Assembly (NCBI GenBank): GCA_900557645.1
Contig: USSZ01000016.1
Location: 1-22,947, forward strand
Length of the DNA stretch: 22,947 nucleotides
Source: an uncultured Eubacteriales bacterium
Lineage (GTDB): Bacteria; Bacillota; Clostridia; Christensenellales; UBA1242
Direction: 5' to 3'
The notes under the pieces are model-generated. The model was not told the DNA's origin, searched no databases, and saw only the letters and a list, made by a program, of their open reading frames with translations. Shown here one piece after another: positions 1 through 6,119 of this stretch. The first letter of the stretch is position 1, and every line of letters begins with the position of its first letter. A program made the position numbers and the translations under genes.

Positions 1-55
1 AATATTTATTCTGATAAGGTGGGGGTCGGTGGTTCGAGTCCACTCATCTCTACCA
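1..55 (+). repeat. Left att repeat: 3' half of tRNA-Ile(GAT)
   Basis: From position 11 the sequence reads as an anticodon loop CTGATAA (anticodon GAT), the 3' anticodon stem GGTGG, variable loop GGGTC, T stem and loop GGTGG-TTCGAGT-CCACT, acceptor CATCTCT and ACCA. The ten bases before it (AATATTTATT) cannot form the Watson-Crick partner of GGTGG, so this is not an intact tRNA gene in the visible sequence. The copy at 17853-17907 is identical over all 55 bases. It is the integrase attachment site, possibly longer to the left of the window. Confidence 0.85.
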
Positions 56-59
56 GATT

Positions 60-86
60 TGAGAGCAAAATTTGCTCTCATTTTTT
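60..86 (+). terminator. Rho-independent terminator after left att
   Basis: TGAGAGCAAA (60-69) pairs with TTTGCTCTCA (71-80), followed by six T. It lies five bases after the CCA of the tRNA half, where a tRNA transcript would end. Confidence 0.8.
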
Positions 87-91
87 ATTTA

Positions 92-147
92 AAAAATCGC
101 TATAAACCTTTATTTATAAGGATTATAGCGATTTTTGTTTTTTCTAT
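92..147. terminator. Second, strong hairpin terminator
   Basis: A 14-bp perfect stem (92-105 with 123-136) plus a 4-bp inner stem (107-110 with 118-121) ends in a T-rich run on the plus strand. On the minus strand it is also followed by T6, so it can act in both directions and could stop the minus-strand operon that ends at 361. The remaining bases up to 360 hold only the arm-type repeats. Confidence 0.75.
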
Positions 148-212
148 TTTTAATAAAGTTTGTTCAATTTTTTAAATTTTCTTATTTTGTCGATTTTTGT
201 CAAAAAAACTCT

Positions 213-274
213 CTAAAACTGCCTAAAACTGCTACATTTGCTGTCAACTGTTGTCAAAACTTTCGTCTAAAACC
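213..274 (+). repeat. Left arm-type repeats (candidate integrase/Xis sites)
   Basis: CTAAAACTGC occurs twice in tandem with a 10-bp period (213-222 and 223-232), and a related CTAAAACC lies at 267-274. Between them is the 18-mer GCTGTCAACTGTTGTCAA (240-257). The same 18-mer recurs in the same orientation near the right end (17739-17756), and a 10-bp-period pair of the CTAAAACT type recurs there in inverted orientation. Matched short repeats just inside both ends are typical of arm sites bound by the N-terminal domain of Tn916/lambda-type integrases. Assignment to this integrase is inferred. Confidence 0.65.
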
Positions 275-360
275 ACTTTATATAGGTCAATAAAATTTTA
301 ATTGCATAATTCTATTTTAACGTAATTTATACTTTACAATTAGTTTATTAATTTAACCTT

Positions 361-828
361 TTATTGAAGCCAATACCTATCAGTAGTTTTATCCCAAACA
401 TCTTTTAAAAGAATGCCTTCAACTTTGGCATTGTCCTTGAAATCTTGGCTATTATTGAAAAAAGTTGTTTCTTCGTTTTTAGAATTATAAAGACGAATTA
501 TAAGATTTTTATTCTTATCATATACAAGTTCAACTGCATAATATGTTCCATTATATTCAAATTGCATTTCACTATAACCATACAATGCTTCAATAAATTC
601 TTCAAAATTAGGCTCAAATGGTTTACCTTCGCTATAAAGTTTTTTTGCTTTATTTAGTGAGATAAGGTTTGGATATAATACATCAATTGGATTTATGTCC
701 GCAAAATGATTATTTTTCCATTTACAATAAGGACAGTCGCCTTGATCATAAATATCTTTTTTTATTATCTTGCCACAAACTGAACAAGGTTTATCAAAAA
801 TTTCATCATAAATATTTTTATTTTCCAT
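361..828 (-). CDS. Zinc-ribbon (CPxC) protein, possible immunity protein
   Basis: This 155-residue protein starts at the ATG at 828, six bases after AAAGGAG; a TTG 18 bases upstream is in frame but lacks this signal. The N-terminus has a zinc-ribbon pattern, CSVC at residues 15-18 and CPYC at 32-35, then about 110 residues rich in aromatic and acidic residues with an alternating beta pattern (QFEYNGTYYAVELVYD). Small proteins with an N-terminal CPxC knuckle are often found as immunity proteins beside polymorphic or contact-dependent toxins. Here the gene follows the 98-residue YGPDG gene by 11 bp in the same operon, which supports a paired function. No enzyme motif is visible and the role is inferred. 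Confidence 0.6.
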   Translation of the reverse strand: MENKNIYDEIFDKPCSVCGKIIKKDIYDQGDCPYCKWKNNHFADINPIDVLYPNLISLNKAKKLYSEGKPFEPNFEEFIEALYGYSEMQFEYNGTYYAVELVYDKNKNLIIRLYNSKNEETTFFNNSQDFKDNAKVEGILLKDVWDKTTDRYWLQ

Positions 829-839
829 ATGCTCTCCTT

Positions 840-1136
840 TTAGCAATAACTGGAATTTGTTTTATTTCCAAATTCATCTTCATATGCAGGTCTATCTGGG
901 TGTTGTGGATTATTCCAATCCCAACTATGATCGTGTGGCCATTCATGTTCTCCGCCACCATGAGCCCAATCTCTGTCCCATATTGCATTTCCGTCTGGAC
1001 CATACCATCTTTGCTGTATAAGTTTCCCGTCTTCGTTGTATAAATCTTTTCTAGTATTTGGGTTTCCAGTAGGTTTTAAATCACCTATTCTACCTATTTG
1101 CTTACTTATTCCGCCACTTGGTTTACACATTCCCAT
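840..1136 (-). CDS. Small His/Trp/Asp-rich YGPDG protein
   Basis: This 98-residue protein has a clear AGGAGG site seven bases before the ATG at 1136. Residues about 35-80 form a compact motif block: WYGPDG, then DRDW, then HGGGEHEWPHDHSWDW, rich in potential metal ligands (H, D). I recognise this style of block (YGPDGxAxxDxD, then PHxH) from small proteins and toxin tails in Firmicutes mobile elements, but cannot name a family. Its ATG overlaps the stop of the preceding reading frame (TAATG at 1134-1138), so translation is probably coupled. A zinc-ribbon gene follows directly. Toxin function is possible but unproven; a structural or metal-binding role is equally open. Confidence 0.55.
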   Translation of the reverse strand: MGMCKPSGGISKQIGRIGDLKPTGNPNTRKDLYNEDGKLIQQRWYGPDGNAIWDRDWAHGGGEHEWPHDHSWDWNNPQHPDRPAYEDEFGNKTNSSYC

Positions 1137-1407
1137 TATAGCACCTCCTGTGGCAAAATTTCAAAGTTTTTTGATATGGTTTCCCCACCAACACCAATTA
1201 GTTTAAATTTTAATTGTTTACCGATTATGTCTTTGATCTTTAATTCCGTTGTATATGGCCCTACTGTGTTATATTTTGTTTTTTAACTAGTGGAATTCCG
1301 TATTTGCCAATTTTTTCAAATTCGTTTCGAACAAGCCTTTGCTTTTTTCTACGCTTTTCTTCTTCATAATTAAATTCGTCAAAATTGAATTTTTCATTGT
1401 ATGTCAT
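1136..1407 (-). pseudogene. Small gene of unknown function, frameshifted at an A6 run
   Basis: An ATG at 1407 with an AGGAG site opens a frame (MTYNEKFNFDEF...) that stops at 1261 after 48 residues. In the -1 frame the coding continues without a stop from the A6 run (T6 on the plus strand, 1279-1284) through ...YNTVGPYTTELKIKD... to TAA at 1136-1138, which overlaps the ATG of the next gene. One extra A would restore a protein of about 90 residues: a charged N-terminal half (EEEKRRKKQR) and a beta-rich C-terminal half (KLIGVGGETI). The end-to-start coupling shows this was the first gene of the three-gene operon 361-1407. The shift may be a real mutation, a phase-variable tract or a homopolymer read error. 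No family recognised. Confidence 0.6.
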
Positions 1408-1427
1408 TGTTTCTCCTTTTAAAATGC

Positions 1428-1466
1428 AAAAGGTTAAGAAGATTTTTTCTCTCTTCTCAACCTTTT
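1428..1466 (-). terminator. Terminator downstream of integrase
   Basis: Stem AAAAGGTTAAGAAG (1428-1441) pairs with CTTCTCAACCTTTT (1453-1466). The only non-Watson-Crick pair is an A-C on the plus strand, which becomes G-U in minus-strand RNA, favouring action on the minus strand after int ends at 1519. The T-tract is interrupted. Confidence 0.6.
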
Positions 1467-1518
1467 TAGTTAATGTAACATACTTTTTCTTAAAGTCAAT
1501 CTCTTTATGCCACAATTT

Positions 1519-2858
1519 TTACATTTCAAAATCTTTATGTCTTTTTTGCTTTTCTCTTTCTTTTTTCCATTGTAAATATTCTTCTAGTTCATCTTCATCT
1601 AGTTCTTGTTTGAAATCATTATTTTTATCTGTATTTTTATTAGTATTATATTGATTATTTATAACATCAGTTGCTTTTTGGAAATAACTTTTATCAACTG
1701 AGTTATATATTGTAATTGTTGTTTCGACTGATTTATGTCCAAGTAGCGCTTGTATAACCTTCGGATTTTGATCAGCTCCAAAAAGCATATTAGAATACGT
1801 ATGTCTTAAAGTGTGAAAGTGTATTCCATATTTATCAAGTCCATATTTTTTAAGAAATCTATAAAAATCTTTTTTGTTCCTGTATATGTTCTAATGCTTC
1901 CATCTTTATTTGCAAAAACCAAACTCTTTTTATCTATCAAATTTATGTTGTGCAAATCGCCATTTAGTTCTTGTTCAACTTTATAATCTTTAAGTGCAGA
2001 AATTAGTATTTCTGGCATAGGGACAGTCCTTACCGAACAACTTGTTTTTGTATCACTTATAACAGTTACACGCTCTGTTATTTTACCATTTTTATCAAAT
2101 TTAGGAATTGTAGTGATTGCTTTTTCAACACTAATTGTTTTTTTGTTAAAATCAATATTTTCCCAATTGAGTGCCAACGCTTCACCAGTGCGAAGTCCTG
2201 CAAACATCATAACAAAGCAAAGAGGCTTTAAAAATTTATGATTATTTAAACAATCTATAAAATATTCCCTAATCTCTTGTGGAATAGCCTTATATTTATT
2301 TTCACTATCGTAAATTTTTCTTTCTTTACTTTTAATTTTGACTTTTTGTATAGGATTTGCTAGCATAAATTGATTATCAACAGCATATTCAAAAAATTGC
2401 CTAAGCAAGAATTTAGTTTTCTTAACATAATCCAAACTTAAATTTTCTTCTAACATTTCATTCAGCATTTTTTGAATTGTTAAAGATGAAATTTCTTGCA
2501 ATTTCATATTACCAATTTTAGGCTCAATATATTTCTTGAATTTAATCAAATTGTTTTCAAATGTTCGTGGCGTAACTTGAATTTTCTTGAATATAAACAA
2601 CCACTCACTCATCAACTCTGACAGGTTATGATTTTCAACATAATCAAAATTATTGCTTTCTATTCGTTTTGTCAGTTCTGTCATCTTTTTCGTTACTTCC
2701 ATTCTTGTTTTTCCATAGACAGTTTTTCTAATTATTTTGCCATCGTTATCATATCCAACTGTTGCTGTTCCTGCCCATCGCCCATCTTTTCTTTGATAAA
2801 TACTTCCTTCATTGTTTGCGCGTCTTGTCCTTGTAATTATACGATTTCTTTTAACCAT
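1519..2858 (-). pseudogene. int: Tyrosine recombinase (integrase), split by a -1 frameshift
   Basis: Integrase that would catalyse insertion and excision at the tRNA-Ile site. The first frame (from ATG 2858) encodes an N-terminal arm-binding domain (residues about 14-60, SIYQRKDGRWAGTATVG), a SAM-like core-binding domain (about 75-170) and the start of the catalytic domain with the first catalytic Arg in MFAGLRTGEAL (R223), then stops near 1806. The -1 frame carries the rest: HTLRHTYSN, GHKSVETTITIYN with the presumed nucleophilic Tyr, and a charged tail ending at 1519. Thus the R-H-R-H-Y set is complete but divided. The shift lies at six A's followed by T (1845-1851 on the plus strand), in the phase A-AAA-AAT of a canonical -1 slippery heptamer. 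Joined, the protein is about 446 residues. It may be inactive, made by programmed frameshifting, or intact with a sequencing error. The start overlaps xis by 8 bp. Confidence 0.88.
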
Positions 2859-3108
2859 TTTGCACCTCGCTTTTATTATTGTTAAGTGTTAGCCAAGTAA
2901 CAAAATTGAGCACACTTACAACCTGTCTTTTACCGACTTTTGTTGTTGGGAAATCTTTACTTCTAAGTAGCGTTCTTACATTATCTCTACCAAGTCCAGT
3001 TATCTTGATTAAGTCATCACAGTCTAAAAAATCTTTACCATATTTCAAAGAAATTCTATTCACTTCATTTTGTATTAAGTCATTTATGTTAATGTTTGTA
3101 TTGTTCAT
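2851..3108 (-). CDS. Excisionase-like HTH protein
   Basis: This 85-residue protein starts at an ATG preceded by GAGGAGG. Residues 25-70 (DFLDCDDLIKITGLGRDNV, then RSKDFPTTKVGKRQVV) read as a MerR/excisionase-type winged helix: a 'DLIKITGLGR' recognition region, then a short wing with a Lys-Arg turn. It ends 8 bp inside the integrase gene, so the two are translated together, the usual xis-int order. The likely role is to bend attachment-site DNA and direct the integrase to excision. Its 5' leader contains the palindromic region at 3150-3263. Confidence 0.75.
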   Translation of the reverse strand: MNNTNININDLIQNEVNRISLKYGKDFLDCDDLIKITGLGRDNVRTLLRSKDFPTTKVGKRQVVSVLNFVTWLTLNNNKSEVQNG

Positions 3109-3516
3109 TTTCCCTCCTCACAAACTAAAATTTCTTTCTATTACACGAAGTGCGAGAGAAAGCGCTTGCATTTTCGCACACACGACAAAGTAACATCAGT
3201 TAAAGATAAAAACTTGTTTTGCAAACTTGTTTGCATTTGCGTGAGCAAATATCTTTAACTGATATATCTAAATAAAAATTTTCTATTAACCTCTCTATTT
3301 CTAATCTCTATTTCTTCATTTTTAAACTGTGATTTAATCATAAAAAAGAAGAAGTGGGCTTCACACTTGCTTAAAATAAAGGAAGTAGGTTTGAGTCAAA
3401 AATGTAACATAATAAAAAGGCTTATTTTATAAGGCTTTTTGTTACTTTTTTGTATTCAAGACGTTTCTTCCGCTTATCCTGTATCTTAAAATTTGATAAA
3501 GCGAGTCACATCAAAA
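3109..3516. promoter_or_regulatory. Palindrome-rich non-coding region between xis and relaxase
   Basis: No gene. Three structures stand out. First, GTGCGA (3150-3155) with TCGCAC (3174-3179) around the palindrome AAGCGCTT. Second, a 14-bp perfect inverted repeat ATCAGTTAAAGATA (3195-3208) / TATCTTTAACTGAT (3250-3263). Third, nested in its 41-base loop are two hairpins, GCAAAC-TT-GTTTGC (3221-3234) and ATTTGC-GTGA-GCAAAT (3235-3250), together giving a three-way-junction shape. The segment is more GC-rich than its surroundings and would lie in the 5' leader of xis-int on the minus strand. It could be an RNA switch, an operator array or an origin of transfer; the sequence does not decide. Confidence 0.6.
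3404..3451. terminator. Hairpin terminator downstream of relaxase
   Basis: AAAAAG-G-CTTAT (3414-3425) pairs with ATAAG-G-CTTTTT (3429-3440) with one mismatch, extended by GTAACA/TGTTAC (3404-3409 with 3440-3445). T6 follows on the plus strand and T5 on the minus strand, so it may be bidirectional. On the minus strand it lies about 70 bp after the relaxase stop. Confidence 0.6.
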
Positions 3517-4695
3517 TCACATTTCAAACTCTTTTTGTTTTCTATATCTCTCCAATTTGTTATAGAATTTCTTAAAATTTTCCATTTCATAAATTTCTTG
3601 ATTATGATAGTATTCAAGACAATCAAAAAGATATTGCCATTGCCTTTTCCTTTGGCGTTTTTTGTAATATCTATCTCGTTTTGTATAAGTCGTTATGCTT
3701 TCAATCTTATCTCTAATATGACCAATCTCTAATGCTGTTTGAATTGTCTTATTTCCTAATCTTCGCATAATGTCTTGCTCGTAAATTTCAACATTGTATT
3801 CATCAGGAATATGCTTGTAATTTTCTTTTTGCCATTTGTTTAATTTATAAAGTTCATATAAAAAACTTGAAAAACTTTTTTGCAAATTTTTGTTGCTTCT
3901 AATAAGGTTATTCGTGATAACATCAACATAAGATTTTACACATTCCATATTCTCACTATCATAACTTATGCGTCCAGATTTAGGCATCATATCATACAAA
4001 TTTAAGAGTTGCTTTTTAAGTCCTTTTCTTAGAGTTATTGCATTTGAAAACATTTCATACTTATCTGTTAAATCTTTTCTTGTTTTAACTATTTCAGCTG
4101 TTTTGTTAGTTAATGCTTTTTCGAAAATAGCTTTGCTTGTTATCAAAACATTTTTAGGTATTTTACCAGAGTGAAAAACAAGTTCGTTATTGTTTTTATA
4201 AAACTTTGGTTCTTTCTCGAAAAATGATATATGGATATGTTTATTCTCAGTGTTCTCGTGAAGCCCTGCATACCAAATAATATTGTCTTTATCTAGTCCC
4301 GCACGAGTGAAAAATTTAGGTAGTTCTTTTTTGATAAAGTTATATGCTTGCTCATAGTCTCTACAATACATTTCACCAAATTCTTCTCTAAATGAAATTA
4401 CCATATCCCATATACAACTTTGAGTATTTCTTAATTGTTCTCTTAATTCTCTTTTTTGCTCATCTGTTAAAAGTCCATCTTTACTAAACACTCCACAAGA
4501 TTTTTCATTATTGCCAACATACTTTGTATAATCTGTTGGGGTATTGTCTATTGAACCAGTATCAACATAACTTACATAGTTATAACTTGCTGTGCAACTT
4601 AAAAATTCTCGTTTTGCAATTTCTTTTTCTTGAGTAAGTTTATATTTATCTTTTGGTTTGTAATACTTACACAATAAAACAATATTGTCTTTCAT
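3517..4695 (-). CDS. MobL-type relaxase
   Basis: A 392-residue protein with a GAAAGGA ribosome site. It would nick the element's origin of transfer and lead the strand during conjugative mobilization. Evidence is the three-histidine metal motif at residues 146-155 (HENTENKHIHISF: H146, H153, H155), the signature of MobL/MOB-L relaxases of Firmicutes such as that of pLS20. Conserved upstream features include an N-terminal 'CKYYKPK' strand and several Tyr residues (Y40, Y58) that could be the nicking residue. The C-terminal half (about 190-392) is helical, Lys/Glu-rich and probably a partner- or DNA-binding region. No transfer apparatus is encoded nearby, so a helper is required. Its ATG overlaps the TGA of a short upstream frame (4692-4736). 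Confidence 0.8.
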   Translation of the reverse strand: MKDNIVLLCKYYKPKDKYKLTQEKEIAKREFLSCTASYNYVSYVDTGSIDNTPTDYTKYVGNNEKSCGVFSKDGLLTDEQKRELREQLRNTQSCIWDMVISFREEFGEMYCRDYEQAYNFIKKELPKFFTRAGLDKDNIIWYAGLHENTENKHIHISFFEKEPKFYKNNNELVFHSGKIPKNVLITSKAIFEKALTNKTAEIVKTRKDLTDKYEMFSNAITLRKGLKKQLLNLYDMMPKSGRISYDSENMECVKSYVDVITNNLIRSNKNLQKSFSSFLYELYKLNKWQKENYKHIPDEYNVEIYEQDIMRRLGNKTIQTALEIGHIRDKIESITTYTKRDRYYKKRQRKRQWQYLFDCLEYYHNQEIYEMENFKKFYNKLERYRKQKEFEM

Positions 4696-5159
4696 CTTTT
4701 CATCCTTTCATAAATAGCGTTTAAGACATCTTCCATTTTATCAAGTCGAGATAAAATTTGTATAAGAAAAAAACATCATTGCAATTTGCAAAGATGTTTA
4801 CTCCTTCTATTTTATTAACTACATGTTTTTCTAAATCGTGGGGTTATTTTTGCCATTTTATAAAAAATTTTTTAAAATTTATTTTACCTCCTCTATAATA
4901 TTAACTACAATTTTTTTCAAATCGTGTAGTATATTTGAACAATTTTTTCAAAAAAAGTTTAAATATTTTTGATTTATATCCCTCTCACTTATATACAAAT
5001 CGTAATACACTTTTGTGCCTAAAAGCCCCTAAAATAAAGGGTTTTTAACTTAAAAGTAAATTTCAATTTTTGATATCCCACTATTATATATAAGGACATT
5101 TTTTTGAAAAAATTTTAGGCAGTAATTGTATTTTTTGAAAAAACTTAAAGAAAATTTTA
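4696..5159. other. Relaxase leader with imperfect direct repeats, oriT candidate region
   Basis: Nearly 700 bp separate the relaxase from the next gene. On the minus strand two 44-bp imperfect copies occur, about 4799-4844 and 4883-4928. Each contains CACGATTT, an A-rich stretch, TGTAGTTAAT and an AGGAG-like block. A 13-residue frame (4815-4856, minus; MAKITPRFRKTCS) ends in the second copy at the same Cys-Ser-stop that the first copy would encode, so these may be leader peptides. A 14-residue frame (4692-4736, MEDVLNAIYERMKR) ends in TGA overlapping the relaxase ATG and looks like the tail of a small coiled-coil protein. MOB-L origins of transfer can lie upstream of the relaxase gene, which makes this a candidate place. 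No nick site could be identified. Confidence 0.45.
4762..4799 (-). terminator. Terminator or attenuator in relaxase leader
   Basis: On the minus strand AAACATC-T-TTGCA-AAT-TGCAA-T-GATGTTT is followed by TTTTTTCTT. It has a 7-bp outer and 5-bp inner stem around one T-T mismatch. It sits about 75 bp before the relaxase ATG and just after the second direct repeat, so it could attenuate relaxase transcription. Confidence 0.65.
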
Positions 5160-5196
5160 ACACAAAAGAAAAAAGACATCGAAATCGATGTCTTTA
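5160..5196 (-). terminator. Terminator of the restriction operon
   Basis: AAAGACATCGA (5172-5182) pairs perfectly with TCGATGTCTTT (5185-5195); on the minus strand it runs into TTTTTTCTTTTG. It is the first strong terminator after the metallopeptidase stop at 5389. The 190 bases between them carry nothing else recognisable. Confidence 0.8.
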
Positions 5197-5388
5197 AATT
5201 AAAATATACAAAAGAAAACTTTTCTTTATTATTAATTTCTTTTGAAAGTAAATACTTACACAAAAAGTAATAAAGTAATAATATATATACGATACACACT
5301 TTTTCAAAACCACAAAATAATAGTTTGTAATTTTTGGTTTACTAAATATTTCTCAATCTTTTCAACTTTTCCTTTTGTGGCTAAATTT

Positions 5389-6117
5389 TCAATTTATTCC
5401 TTGCACAACTTCAATATCTAATATTTTTTTTCGCTCTTTCCAGTCAGGCATATGAATTGTTAAAAAATTATAAAAATCATTATTGTGATTTGGATATAGT
5501 AAATGAGTCATTTCATGTAAAATTACATACTGAATACCTAATAAATTTGCTTTGTAAAGATATTCGTTAAAAGTAATAGTTTTATTTTTTACATTACAAT
5601 TTCCCCACATCGTTTTCATTTTCTTTATTTTAACTTTTGGAAAATCTAAGCCATATTTTTTAAAAATATTGTTAAAAAATTTTTGCATTTCTTTCACATA
5701 TACTTCTAATGAAATTTTTCTCCACCAAGCTGTAAAAATTTCTGTTGCACATTCAAAATCATTTGTATTTTCTAAGTAAATCGTAATTTTATTAATGTCT
5801 TCTACTATTTTTTTGTTTCCTTTTTGTAAATAGATTCTTTTATCTTTACCTAAAATTTGAATTGTACAACCATTTCGCAAATATGACATGTTATTAATGC
5901 CTGCTGATTGCTTAAACTTATATAATTGAGTATTTATCCAATTTTTGCGTTTTTCTAAAAAATTTGAAATCCATTCTTCTGAAATATTAAGCGGAACAGA
6001 TAATTTGATTGTTAAATCTCTATATACTTTTAAATGAACATTTTTAATGTTTTTTCTTTCAATAAATATAAAAACATTACCATTTATTTCACCCAATTCT
6101 AATTTACAAATGTCCAT
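5389..6117 (-). CDS. YgjP/SprT-type zinc metallopeptidase (M48-like)
   Basis: A 242-residue protein of the YgjP-like (DUF45, COG1451) family, which has a zinc-peptidase fold. The active-site motif HEMTH is at residues 201-205 and the third ligand is probably H211 in the 'NHNNDFY' segment. The preceding 'KKMKTMWGNCNVKNKTITFN' (residues 166-184, partly quoted) matches the family's conserved W-G-x-C block. It starts two bases after the hsdR stop and is the last gene of the operon. Genes of this family commonly sit beside type I hsdR genes; the substrate is unknown and a role in turnover or regulation of the restriction complex is a guess. Confidence 0.85.
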   Translation of the reverse strand: MDICKLELGEINGNVFIFIERKNIKNVHLKVYRDLTIKLSVPLNISEEWISNFLEKRKNWINTQLYKFKQSAGINNMSYLRNGCTIQILGKDKRIYLQKGNKKIVEDINKITIYLENTNDFECATEIFTAWWRKISLEVYVKEMQKFFNNIFKKYGLDFPKVKIKKMKTMWGNCNVKNKTITFNEYLYKANLLGIQYVILHEMTHLLYPNHNNDFYNFLTIHMPDWKERKKILDIEVVQGIN

Positions 6118-6119
6118 GA

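Noticed and set aside
11..55. A functional tRNA-Ile gene at the left end
   Set aside because: The visible 5' side cannot form the anticodon stem, and the D arm and 5' acceptor are not seen; it is an att repeat.
1..55. A group I intron splitting the tRNA anticodon loop
   Set aside because: The same flank occurs at 17853 with an unrelated upstream sequence, and no intron core was seen.
669..1043. A plus-strand frame of 124 residues
   Set aside because: It is antisense to the zinc-ribbon and YGPDG genes, which have ribosome sites and motifs; it has neither.
5084..5299. A 71-residue minus-strand reading frame
   Set aside because: It runs across the operon terminator, is Phe/Lys/Ile-rich as expected from AT-rich DNA and has no ribosome site.
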